A stretch of DNA of 64,000 bases, from NCBI GenBank assembly GCA_018818125.1, contig JAHISQ010000115.1, forward strand, positions 1-64,000. Direction: 5' to 3'. Made by a program: the position numbers and the translations under genes. The DNA comes from Candidatus Rifleibacteriota bacterium (GTDB lineage Bacteria; Muiribacteriota; Ozemobacteria; Ozemobacterales; Ozemobacteraceae). The first letter of the stretch is position 1. Each line of letters starts with the position of its first letter. Under the pieces are notes generated by a model. That model saw only the letters and a list, made by a program, of their open reading frames with translations, had not been told where the DNA came from and searched no databases. This document shows, one piece after another, positions 35,201-43,807 of the stretch.

Positions 35201-37299
35201 CAGTAAGAGAATCACTCGATCTGAGTAATTTTTTGCCGGCCATCGAACAGCTGGCCATGCAGATAAGCAATGTTGGCAGTGATGAAAAACTGATTGCCGA
35301 TGCTTCAGTTGCGCTAAGTTCTGGAATTGCTGCGATGGCGATGTTTCAAACAGCTCCTGCTGGCCCACCCATCGGCAACTGGGAAGGCGCACTCGACGAT
35401 CATAGCCTTTGTCTTTTTTCAGCAACTCACCAGCTTGTTTTTACACTCGAAAACAGCATGTTTCAGGCTGCGGTTCTCAGTGGCCCATCCTGTATTACCT
35501 GGAACATTATTCGCAGCGACAAAGGTCTGCATGTGCAGGCTGCTGACGCCAGCGCAGAAATCATTAAAGATCGTCTGATAAAGCCAGATGGCAGCATTGT
35601 CGATGCCAACGATACTACTGCAGCGATGCAGGAGCTAAAAGCAGAATGGCAGAAAATTGCCAACATGCCGGAAGCGGGATTACCAGCATATATCCCCGAA
35701 GGTGATCTGCCAGACATAGATCTGCCAGATATCGAATCTTTGCCCGATGTTAACAGCTCATTGCCAGACGACGACAGGAGTTCCGGCCCGTCTGGCGGTG
35801 GACGGTCTGGCTCTGGTGGACCTTCATCTGGTAGCAGTTCTGGCAGCTTTGGCAGTTTTCCTTTTCCAAAAGATTCTCCTTCTGGTAGCAACTCAGACTT
35901 TGCCGGCAAGGCTGTTAATGCCGCAGGCAATCTACTGAAGGGTGCTGCTGCTGTTGCAGCGGCGGGTATTGCTGCACGAGTGATGCGACCACCCAAGAGT
36001 GCAGCGCCCGATAAAACACCTGAAGCGCAAGACCATGCCGAAAAAGCTGCGGCATCAAAATCATCTTCACCAGTGTCTTCGCAACCTCCTCAGTCGCAAA
36101 CTGAAGCTGTGCTGATACTTGAAGTTGCCGGCCTCGCCCCGATTACTGTTAACGTCTTTCCCTGGGTGCTCGGGCGCAGCAATGACTGCCAGATGGCTTT
36201 GTCAAGCAAACTGGTAAGCCGACGCCATGCCCAGATTATACAGCACGAAGACCATATCTGTTTCGAAGACCTCAACAGCTCTAATGGCAGCTGGCTGAAT
36301 GGCGAAAAACCCACCGGCAAAATGCCGATATACAAAGGCGATGAACTTAAAATTGCCGATGTGCCGATAAAAATTGTCGATGGCCCAAAAAAACCAGAGC
36401 CAGACAGCCAGAACATCGCCACTATGATGTTCAATGTCTCTGATTCGTTGCATAGAACGCAGGAAATCCCGGCCATTAAAGAGCCGTTGCCACCCGCACC
36501 AGCCCGGCCGCTGAATTCGCCCCTTTCTGTGCCGCCTTCACAGCTCCCGAGACCTGCCGAGCCAGTTCGCCCGGCAGCTCCACCGCCACTTGCACCGCCG
36601 CCTCGACCTGCGCGGCCGTTGCCCCCCTCAACTCCCCTGCCGCCGGCGCCACCTCCACGACCTGCCAGACCCTTGCCGCCAGCGGCGCCTCTTCCTCCTG
36701 CACCACCACCCCGGCCAGCAAAGCAAGTGCGTCAGTCGGCACCACCACCGCCTTCTTCAGCAATTGAAGAAAGTCTTGACGATTATGTGGCGAACGCTGT
36801 GCAGGCTGCACGTGGTCACTCAGGTGATTCGGGCCGTTCTGACAAACCCGCAAAACAAAGCATAGACCGGCGCAGCTCGCAGCAGCCCGATGAGCCTGCC
36901 GGTCAAATCAAGCAGGCCGAGCCAGATGATTACAAACCGATATCTTCGGTCAGATGGGTTTCTTTCATATTCGGCCTGTTCTTTGTCTCCGAAAACTTGC
37001 GAATTCTTTCTGTAGCTGGCGGCGCTGCTCTTGAGCAGCAAAGTTTTCTGCTGTCAGCCGGATTCGGTATAGCCACCGTGTTTTTTGCCTTCATTGCCGG
37101 CAGCAGTCGCGGTTTTTTCAGATTTTTGACTCTGGTGACCTCTGGCGCTTACGTCGGGGTCAGGTTGAGTTACAACCACGCGATGTTGCTGAGCATTATC
37201 GAGAATATAGCCGAGGCGCAGGATAATCTGATGCTGCTGCTGCCTCTGCTTTCAGTAATCACTGCAGCCTGGATAGCTAAGCGCGCTTCTGGTCGTTGA
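35197..37299 (+). CDS. FHA-domain protein with Gly/Ser- and Pro-rich linkers and C-terminal membrane helices
   Basis: The 700-residue protein has a globular N-terminal domain (about 1-160), a Gly/Ser-rich linker (about 190-235), an alanine-rich segment (about 245-265), an FHA domain (about 305-400) and a very proline-rich linker (about 430-520). The C-terminus has about three hydrophobic segments (590-700). The FHA core is clear: WVLGRSNDCQ, KLVSRRHAQI and LNSSNGSWLNGE, so it should bind a phosphothreonine peptide. Such domains often regulate secretion systems and kinase pathways. No Ser/Thr kinase is in this cluster; the PP2C phosphatases in the window are 27 kb away. The ATG at 35197 has GGAGAC upstream and overlaps the previous gene by four bases. 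Confidence 0.8.
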   Translation: MTVRESLDLSNFLPAIEQLAMQISNVGSDEKLIADASVALSSGIAAMAMFQTAPAGPPIGNWEGALDDHSLCLFSATHQLVFTLENSMFQAAVLSGPSCITWNIIRSDKGLHVQAADASAEIIKDRLIKPDGSIVDANDTTAAMQELKAEWQKIANMPEAGLPAYIPEGDLPDIDLPDIESLPDVNSSLPDDDRSSGPSGGGRSGSGGPSSGSSSGSFGSFPFPKDSPSGSNSDFAGKAVNAAGNLLKGAAAVAAAGIAARVMRPPKSAAPDKTPEAQDHAEKAAASKSSSPVSSQPPQSQTEAVLILEVAGLAPITVNVFPWVLGRSNDCQMALSSKLVSRRHAQIIQHEDHICFEDLNSSNGSWLNGEKPTGKMPIYKGDELKIADVPIKIVDGPKKPEPDSQNIATMMFNVSDSLHRTQEIPAIKEPLPPAPARPLNSPLSVPPSQLPRPAEPVRPAAPPPLAPPPRPARPLPPSTPLPPAPPPRPARPLPPAAPLPPAPPPRPAKQVRQSAPPPPSSAIEESLDDYVANAVQAARGHSGDSGRSDKPAKQSIDRRSSQQPDEPAGQIKQAEPDDYKPISSVRWVSFIFGLFFVSENLRILSVAGGAALEQQSFLLSAGFGIATVFFAFIAGSSRGFFRFLTLVTSGAYVGVRLSYNHAMLLSIIENIAEAQDNLMLLLPLLSVITAAWIAKRASGR

Positions 37300-37329
37300 T
37301 ATCAGAGCCACCGTCATTGCATAGACTTA

Positions 37330-37364
37330 AAAAAAAAGGTTACTAACCAAAAAGACCTTTGGTT
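37330..37364 (-). terminator. Terminator for the minus-strand ABC operon
   Basis: AACCAAA (37345-37351) pairs with TTTGGTT (37358-37364). On the minus strand the stem is followed, after a short AGTAACC, by a run of nine T residues. It lies 27 bp after the stop of the ATP-binding gene at 37391. Confidence 0.55.
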
Positions 37365-37390
37365 GTTAAGATGGCAGCTATTAGCTAAAC

Positions 37391-38053
37391 TTACGTAAAA
37401 TTCCGTTTGTTCTCGTGACTCATGTCTGGCAGGTAGAGGGTTTGCCAGGCAAAATCTGAGAACAGCGCGGTTTCGTGACTTACCACAATTGTTGTAATCT
37501 TTGCCGTTTTAAGCAGTGTGGCGAGCAGCTGAGCTGTTTTTGCCGCGCTTTTGGCATCCTGTCCGGAAAGCGGTTCATCGAGCAGCAACACTGATGGATT
37601 TCCGGCCAATATGCGCGCAAGCTGGCAACGTCGGGATTCGCCACCAGAAAGACCAGCTGGATAACGGTTCAACAGCTCTTTTATTCCTAGTTCTTCGATT
37701 ATCTCGTCAATGTTCCAGTCTGCCGGGGTCGTTTGAGTGCGACTCCTTACCCAGTCTATCTGCTGACTGACAGTCTGATTTGGCCAGAGTGCGTCTCCTT
37801 GAAAAAGCATATCGAGATTGCGCTGCCAGGGTGGCACAATTTTTTGCGGACTGCTCCATCGCGTTTCGTTTGCCAATATTTCGCCGGAATCTGGGGTTTC
37901 AAGACCTGCCAGTAGACGCAGAAACGTGGTTTTTCCGCAGCCTGACGGCCCGGTCAGCATGGTAACCTGGGCAGTCGCGAACTCGTATGAAATGTTGTCG
38001 ATAATTTTGAGCTGATCCCGGCTGAACGATAACTTGTCGATTCTGAGTTTCAT
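37391..38053 (-). CDS. ABC transporter ATP-binding protein (iron(III)-type importer)
   Basis: This 220-residue ATPase drives the importer formed with the permease and binding protein upstream. Walker A is GPSGCGKTT (35-43), the signature is LSGGES (135-140), Walker B is VLLLDEP (155-161) and the switch histidine is H193. It is short compared with FbpC-type subunits (about 350), because it lacks the C-terminal regulatory TOBE domain. It starts three bases after the permease stop. It is the last gene of the operon and is followed by a terminator. Confidence 0.9.
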   Translation of the reverse strand: MKLRIDKLSFSRDQLKIIDNISYEFATAQVTMLTGPSGCGKTTFLRLLAGLETPDSGEILANETRWSSPQKIVPPWQRNLDMLFQGDALWPNQTVSQQIDWVRSRTQTTPADWNIDEIIEELGIKELLNRYPAGLSGGESRRCQLARILAGNPSVLLLDEPLSGQDAKSAAKTAQLLATLLKTAKITTIVVSHETALFSDFAWQTLYLPDMSHENKRNFT

Positions 38054-38056
38054 AGC

Positions 38057-39595
38057 TTAGGCGTTCTCCCATTTTCTGACGATCGTAAGAGCTGCAGCGG
38101 CAATCGGCAGTGCAAGCAACAGACTCAGACGTGCGACATCCGAGCCAGCGCCGTAATGAAGCAGGTTAAAAACTCTTATTGGCAGGGTTTCACCGCCAGG
38201 CGGAACCGTCAGCAGCGAAATTTCGAGTTCGCGCAGCGAAAAAACTGCACTTACCATAAACACCAGCAGATAATGCGGCCATTCGACTGCAATGCGCTGC
38301 CAGAAATGATTTTTGTGCATGAACACGGCCTCCCTGGCTGCCCGGTGATGTTGTGAACTCCAGAGCGCAAGCGATACAAGCATGGCAAAAGGCAGTATTC
38401 GCCCAAGATGGCCGAGAAGCAAAGGAGTGATTTCTGGCAACCAGCGACAGCACGCGTGCAATCGCACGCCCCAGGCGGCCCAGGTAATGCCAGTTATGCT
38501 GGCTGGCAGGGCCAACGGAAGAAAAACCAATATAGCAAGCCAAAAGCGTTTTTTAAGAGCAATTGTCGCTGCAGCCGGCACAACGAGAAAACTTGCAATC
38601 AGGCCGGAAGCGGAGGCCAGCATAACAGAACGCAGCATTGCTGATCCATCAGAGCTGGCAGTGAGACTGTAAACACTACCGGTAAAGGCCTGGCGAATCA
38701 GTCCAAGCAGTGGCAGGCCGAGCAGCAGAGCAAACAGCAGCCAGCCGGATTTAATGGCGATCCTTAGACAAGCTGGCAAAAAATCTATATTCAAAAGAAA
38801 GTGGTTTGAATCTGGTTTATCGCCAGCGTGGCCTGGTTTTAGTCGCCTTGTGAGAAATATAGTAGCGCAGCACAACACCAAAGAGGCTAAGTAAAGCGGC
38901 CAGACATTTCTTGCCAGGCTTACCGGATTCTCACCGCCAAGAAAGCGTGAAGTAATTTCGGTGGCAAATACTGGAAACTGCAAACTTAGTGGCACGCCGC
39001 CTTCCAGCAGACTGAGCATGGCAATAATCAACCATACTGCTAGCAATAGCGGCAAAATCAGCGGAAACACAAGCTTCTTGAACATTTCTACCGGTCCCTG
39101 AGACAAAGCCATGCTTTCAAGCGCTGTGCGAGGCAGAAAATTGCGGCCCACACCGATAAGCAATGCTGCCAAAGGTGCCATGCTGGTGCCCATAATTATT
39201 GCTGCCCAGTTAAAACCTTCCGGGCTGTGTAAAAACGCGAGGCCAGGCGGTGGGGCCCAGGCCAGTGCCATCCAACCTTGAATTAACAGATAAGGTGGCA
39301 GCAAAAGAGCCAACACAATCATACTACGAAGTTTAAAAACAATAGTTTTTGAATGCCACATGCCGATGCCGAGTGGTAACCCAAGACCGGTGGCAATACA
39401 GGCTGTCCAGAATGCGAGATGCAACGAACGCCCGAGCAGTTTTATAGCCGGACCGGGATCTGCTGTTGTTGTCGGTTGCCAGCCTGTTTCAAGCAAGGGC
39501 AACGTTAAAGGAAGTAAGGTTAAAACAAGATAAACGAGCAAAGCCGCCGTGAGAGTTCGCCGGTTATAGCCGGTGCTTGGATCCCAGGCACCCAT
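38057..39595 (-). CDS. ABC transporter permease, fused FbpB/ThiP type
   Basis: The 512-residue inner-membrane protein has about twelve hydrophobic helices in two homologous halves, the layout of FbpB, SfuB and ThiP, which form the whole channel with one gene. The second half has the cytoplasmic coupling loop EAVFMHKNHFWQRIAVEWP, and the first has ESMALSQGPVEMFKKLVFP. The start ATG overlaps the stop of the binding-protein gene. The likely substrate is ferric iron, judging from the binding protein. Thiamine or phosphonate is less likely but not excluded. Confidence 0.88.
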   Translation of the reverse strand: MGAWDPSTGYNRRTLTAALLVYLVLTLLPLTLPLLETGWQPTTTADPGPAIKLLGRSLHLAFWTACIATGLGLPLGIGMWHSKTIVFKLRSMIVLALLLPPYLLIQGWMALAWAPPPGLAFLHSPEGFNWAAIIMGTSMAPLAALLIGVGRNFLPRTALESMALSQGPVEMFKKLVFPLILPLLLAVWLIIAMLSLLEGGVPLSLQFPVFATEITSRFLGGENPVSLARNVWPLYLASLVLCCATIFLTRRLKPGHAGDKPDSNHFLLNIDFLPACLRIAIKSGWLLFALLLGLPLLGLIRQAFTGSVYSLTASSDGSAMLRSVMLASASGLIASFLVVPAAATIALKKRFWLAILVFLPLALPASITGITWAAWGVRLHACCRWLPEITPLLLGHLGRILPFAMLVSLALWSSQHHRAAREAVFMHKNHFWQRIAVEWPHYLLVFMVSAVFSLRELEISLLTVPPGGETLPIRVFNLLHYGAGSDVARLSLLLALPIAAAALTIVRKWENA

Positions 39596-40734
39596 TATTG
39601 CAAAAACATCTGGCTAAGGATTACGCTGGCTGAGGGGATAGCGTTAGCAACCTCAGACAGTGAGACCTGCAGCTCCTTGACGCCTGCTTTTGGCAACCAT
39701 TCCAGATCCGGTGCCAGATTTGTCCGTATCGGAAAAAAACCTTCACCGAGCTGTGTCAATACCTGTTCACCTTCAGCACTGGTGATAAAATCAAGAAAAA
39801 CTTTGGCCTGTTCTGGATTAGGCCCATTTTTTACCAACGCGGCGGTATTGGGAATCAACAGTGTACCGGCCTGTTCCCCACCCTGATCAGGAAAAATCAT
39901 GGCGACCGGAGCTCCACGCTTAATAGCCACAAGCGCATCGTCACTGTCGGTAAGACCGACGACACTTGTGCCGGCCACTACCCGATCTCGGGTCGAAGCG
40001 TTACCATCGACAAACGCCGTCTTCTGCTGTTGGAGCTTTTCGTAAAAGTCGCGCAATCCTTTTTCGCCATCGCGCGCATAAATAGCCGAAGCGTGGGTGT
40101 TGGTGGTTCCAAAAAGTGGGCGCGCCACGGTAATCTGCCCTGGTTGCCATTTTTCGTCGAGCAATTCGGCAAGTGATGTTGGCCAGTCATCCTGCTTGAG
40201 AGCGTTCTTGTTGACGAGCAGCACTCTGGATCGCTGCCCAGAACCGGTCCAAAGGTTTTGCGCATCGCGAAAATAGTCGGGAATATCTTCAGCCTGAGCT
40301 GGTCGGTATGCCTCAAAGATGCCCTCTGCTGCCAGTCTGATCGTGTAAGAAAATTCAGAACTCCAGAACACATCGGCTCTGGGCGCGGCCGACTCGGCAC
40401 GCATGCGATTGGCAAGGCCAACGGTTTTGGCAGCCTCGGTATCAAAAACCGGTCTGACTCTGATTCCGGTTTTTTCAGTGAAAGCTTTAAACAAAGGCTC
40501 GGCAACTGGCTGATCAATAGATGTATAGATTATAACCTCTGGCCCTGTTTTGCCACAGCCAGTAAGCATTGATATCAAGACAATACAAACCATTGCCGTA
40601 GCTGCAAACTGCTTAATCCAGAGGTGCTCTTCTCTGATTTTGCCGGCCGACTCTTCCTGGTGACATTTATTTTCTCTATCTGCCTGCTGTTTGTCTGGCT
40701 TTTTGCAGACAAATCTGGGCGCATACCTGGTCAT
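39595..40734 (-). CDS. Iron(III)-type ABC transporter substrate-binding lipoprotein
   Basis: The 379-residue protein has a membrane segment ending in the lipobox ISMLTGC (cysteine near 60), so it is probably a lipoprotein facing the periplasm. The mature part begins EVIIYTSIDQPVAEPLFKAF and continues with GLANRMRAE, ADVFWSSEF and FGTTNTHASAIY, the pattern of FbpA/AfuA-like ferric-binding proteins; 2-aminoethylphosphonate binders look similar. It has an unusual charged N-terminal extension of about 40 residues before the signal segment. A TTG at 40845 gives a longer frame that overlaps the next gene, but the ATG at 40734 has GGAGAAATT just before it. Confidence 0.85.
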   Translation of the reverse strand: MTRYAPRFVCKKPDKQQADRENKCHQEESAGKIREEHLWIKQFAATAMVCIVLISMLTGCGKTGPEVIIYTSIDQPVAEPLFKAFTEKTGIRVRPVFDTEAAKTVGLANRMRAESAAPRADVFWSSEFSYTIRLAAEGIFEAYRPAQAEDIPDYFRDAQNLWTGSGQRSRVLLVNKNALKQDDWPTSLAELLDEKWQPGQITVARPLFGTTNTHASAIYARDGEKGLRDFYEKLQQQKTAFVDGNASTRDRVVAGTSVVGLTDSDDALVAIKRGAPVAMIFPDQGGEQAGTLLIPNTAALVKNGPNPEQAKVFLDFITSAEGEQVLTQLGEGFFPIRTNLAPDLEWLPKAGVKELQVSLSEVANAIPSASVILSQMFLQ

Positions 40735-40760
40735 AATTTCTCCAATTTCCTCTGAATCTG

Positions 40761-43094
40761 TCAATTTTGTAGTTCGGTTCGGGCAATTTGTGTTTTGGTT
40801 CTGAAATTCAACAACGGAAATATGCTTGAGTGACTGTCTGTCCAAGCCTTAAAGTTCGGATATGCATCTATTGGCGCCCATGCATTATCTGATATGTTGG
40901 CTAGATAATTAACTATGCCGGCATCTTTTGCAAAAATCGCGAATTCAGCAGGACTGCGTTCATAATTTACTGAGTCGTTCGGGTCGAAATTGCTGTCGGC
41001 AATAAATGTCTGCTGCAGATTGTAGGATCGTGCCAGCGCCTGTAGGTTTGGCTGCAGATTCAAATAGCGGTTGGAAACATGAACAACTATAATTCCGCCG
41101 TCTTTGAGCTTGCTAAGATATATTTTCATTGCCTCGACAGTCAGAAGGTGTATTGGCACCGCATCAGAAGAGAAAGCATCGATAACTATGATGTCAAAAT
41201 ACTGCTCCGCTGCCTGCATAATCTTGAGGCGGCCGTCGCCAATCTGGATTTTGCAGTTGCTGGCGAACTCTTTAAGGTAAGAGAAAATTCCGGTTTTTTG
41301 CGCGATATCAACAACCTGCGGGTCAAGTTCATAAAACACAAATTCGTTACCAGGTTTTGAATAAGCTGCCATTGAGCCAATGCCAAGGCCTATTATGCCG
41401 ACTTTCAAGTCATTTCTAGCAAATGCTGGCAGGGAAAAAATATCACCAAGCGGGCCGCGCCGATGGTAGTAAGTAAGTGGCTCGTTGCGCCAGCCCTCGA
41501 CAAAGCTCTGCTTGCCATGCACGGTTGAACCATGAGCAAGGTAGCGTAGATTGTTTTCCGTATCAAAAAAAATCTTTTTAACTCCGAAAAAATTACGATA
41601 TCTGCGAATAATCTTGTGCTGTCCGATGTTGTAAACAAAAATCAGGATGAGAACAACTGCTACGACTGGTGCAAAAGCTACACGATAGCGTTTCATCAAT
41701 ATAAAGGCCGGAATAATAGCGGCGAGCGCAAATGCAGCCTGTCTGATTGCGCCGTGGTTGCTACCGATGAATTCCAGCAATTCTTTCAGGCCTGGCGCTG
41801 TGTTGTTGTAGCCAAAGTAGGTGGCTAAATGAAAAATCTGTTCAGGCAGATTGAGATTCGAGATAAAGATTATTGCAGCAAAAATGTAAAGACCAGTAAC
41901 AGCTGAAACGGCTGCAGGTAGGGGCGTTTTTGGCTGCAGCTCTGATTCCTGCTGCGGCTGATTTCTATTGAAACGGTCGATCAGCAGGCAGCTTAATACA
42001 ATCAATATTGGGTATTCAAAGTAGTCAGAAAATAACACTGGTGCCAACAGTGAATTAAAAAAGCCGCCAAGCACGCCACCAAATGATATCCACAGGTAAA
42101 AAGTGGTCAGATGTTTTACCGCCGGTTTGCTCTCAGCAATAGCTGTATGGCAGAACATCGCGACGCTGAACAGCGTGAAAAGGTGTATGAGCAGACTGAA
42201 CCAGAAGTAGGTTATCTCTACAAACAGGTAGAATGACATGAATGAAAGTATTACCAACAGTGACAGCTTACTGAAACTTGCTGCTCGCGGCGCCAATTTT
42301 TCAGAAAAAGCGAAAATGTAGGTTGTCAGATATATCATCAGGGGAATTATCCAGAACATCGGCACGGGCACAAGATCTGTGGTCAGGTATTGGGTGACAG
42401 CAAGCAGCATGCTCGATGGCACAAATGCGGCGGCAACCCAGAATGCGATAGTTCGTGTGGTGGGCGTGGGAGAATCGGCACTGGCGACTTCAACAGGTTG
42501 ATCTGACAATTCTGTTTTTTTAACGGCTGAGAAGCAGACCGCCATCAGAACCATTAACAGAACGTAGCCTGCTGTCCAGAGTTGAGCCTGCCCGGCAAGA
42601 TCAAACGATGGTTCGATCAGGGTTGGGTAGACGAGTAGAGCGCCAAGACTGCCGGTGTTGCTGGCAGCATAAAGAAAAAACGGATTTGTTGCTCGCTTAT
42701 GCATGGTATTAGCAAACCAGACCTGCAAAAGCGGCGCAATACCTGAGACGATAAAAAATGGCAATCCAATGGTTTTGAACAGCTGCACAAGCAGCCAGGT
42801 CGATGGATCGTCTGGTATTGCGGCAGAGTTGCTGTAGACGAATGGCAGAAAAAACAGGGCCAGCAACATTAACGGGAGCTGAAGGTAAGACTGCCTTTTG
42901 ACACCTAGTCGGCTGATCGACAGATGGGTATAGCTGTATCCGGCCAGCAGCAACGCCTGAAAAAAGAACATGCAGGTATTCCAGGCTGCTGATGATCCGC
43001 CAACCCAGGGCAGAAACATCTTTCCGATCATTGGTTGCACCAGAAACAGTAGAAAAGCCGATAGAAAAATGCAGCCCGAATATAAATAGATCAA
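40761..43094 (-). CDS. Fused polytopic membrane protein with spermidine-synthase-like methyltransferase-fold domain
   Basis: The 777-residue protein has about 13 hydrophobic helices (first ~520 residues), starting MIYLYSGCIFLSAFLLFLVQP. They are followed by a soluble domain with the aminopropyltransferase/SAM-binding fold: IGLGIGSMAAY (glycine loop), FVFYELDPQVVDIA (acidic residue after strand 2), IGDGRLKI and IIVIDAFSSDAVPIHLLT. Fusions of this kind are widespread and usually annotated as spermidine synthase; real substrates are mostly unknown. It starts with TTG at 43094, with a plausible AGG upstream. The ferric-type importer follows after 26 bp on the same strand and may be co-transcribed, though a functional link is not evident. 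Confidence 0.85.
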   Translation of the reverse strand: MIYLYSGCIFLSAFLLFLVQPMIGKMFLPWVGGSSAAWNTCMFFFQALLLAGYSYTHLSISRLGVKRQSYLQLPLMLLALFFLPFVYSNSAAIPDDPSTWLLVQLFKTIGLPFFIVSGIAPLLQVWFANTMHKRATNPFFLYAASNTGSLGALLVYPTLIEPSFDLAGQAQLWTAGYVLLMVLMAVCFSAVKKTELSDQPVEVASADSPTPTTRTIAFWVAAAFVPSSMLLAVTQYLTTDLVPVPMFWIIPLMIYLTTYIFAFSEKLAPRAASFSKLSLLVILSFMSFYLFVEITYFWFSLLIHLFTLFSVAMFCHTAIAESKPAVKHLTTFYLWISFGGVLGGFFNSLLAPVLFSDYFEYPILIVLSCLLIDRFNRNQPQQESELQPKTPLPAAVSAVTGLYIFAAIIFISNLNLPEQIFHLATYFGYNNTAPGLKELLEFIGSNHGAIRQAAFALAAIIPAFILMKRYRVAFAPVVAVVLILIFVYNIGQHKIIRRYRNFFGVKKIFFDTENNLRYLAHGSTVHGKQSFVEGWRNEPLTYYHRRGPLGDIFSLPAFARNDLKVGIIGLGIGSMAAYSKPGNEFVFYELDPQVVDIAQKTGIFSYLKEFASNCKIQIGDGRLKIMQAAEQYFDIIVIDAFSSDAVPIHLLTVEAMKIYLSKLKDGGIIVVHVSNRYLNLQPNLQALARSYNLQQTFIADSNFDPNDSVNYERSPAEFAIFAKDAGIVNYLANISDNAWAPIDAYPNFKAWTDSHSSIFPLLNFRTKTQIARTELQN

Positions 43095-43204
43095 GAAATA
43101 CCTGCCTCAGTTTGATAGAGAGCTCATTCTAATCTGACCGGCACCATTTTTCAATAGAGCCATTTGTGAAATACCCAGGACACATCAATGAATCCATGGC
43201 GGGT

Positions 43205-43741
43205 TCAAAAAAGTCTGACAGCCTTTTTGATTGGCAGGCCGAGACGCTTTTGCAGTTCTATTATCGGTGTTTTATACTCTGGCATGCCAGCAAGCATGCG
43301 ATTGGCGTTACGAATAACATTGGGAATCTCGCAACTGTGCAGACTGCCAAGCTCGCAAAATGCATTTTCATAATATCGCGCAAATTGGTTCATCATTCCA
43401 AGAATCTGGCGGCTGTTGGTATTGCAAAATTCAATCTGAGCGCATTCTGCAATAATCTGTTGGCGCAACTGCTCAGGAACTCCTTCGTCAGCCAGAACAC
43501 AGCTCAAATTGCCGACAAACATATTAGACAAATCTTTGATGTGCTTGCGCAAAACATCAGGCACTATAAAGTTAAAATACGTCTCTTCGTTAAAAAACAA
43601 CACGCACTTGTATCTGCCCATCAGCAAAAGATTTGCGGTCCATGATCCAAGAAGCGATTTGTCTGGCTCTCTGCTGCTCAGGTCAGTCGGCTTCAAACCC
43701 ATTTCTGTCTGTAGTTTTTTCGTGCATCTTATTAATTGCAT
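43205..43741 (-). CDS. DUF6933-like small protein
   Basis: This 178-residue soluble protein starts MQLIRCTKKLQTEMGLKP and has WTANLLLMGRYKCVLFFNEETYFN, which I associate with the DUF6933 family of unknown function. The second half is helical with several cysteines. A TTG at 43753 gives a longer frame, but the ATG at 43741 follows GGATTAGA. It lies 66 bp after the ATPase of the defence pair and 110 bp before the membrane/synthase gene. It might be an accessory of the defence module or independent. Confidence 0.6.
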   Translation of the reverse strand: MQLIRCTKKLQTEMGLKPTDLSSREPDKSLLGSWTANLLLMGRYKCVLFFNEETYFNFIVPDVLRKHIKDLSNMFVGNLSCVLADEGVPEQLRQQIIAECAQIEFCNTNSRQILGMMNQFARYYENAFCELGSLHSCEIPNVIRNANRMLAGMPEYKTPIIELQKRLGLPIKKAVRLF

Positions 43742-43807
43742 TCTAATCCACAACGTTTCAAGCTTTTACACACATTTTTGAGAACCGTATCAAGCCCATT
43801 TTAGGGT

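Noticed and set aside
36476..36853. Antisense frame of 125 codons opposite the proline-rich linker
   Set aside because: It is a by-product of the repetitive proline codons on the plus strand; composition is Val/Ala/Gly-biased with no start signal.
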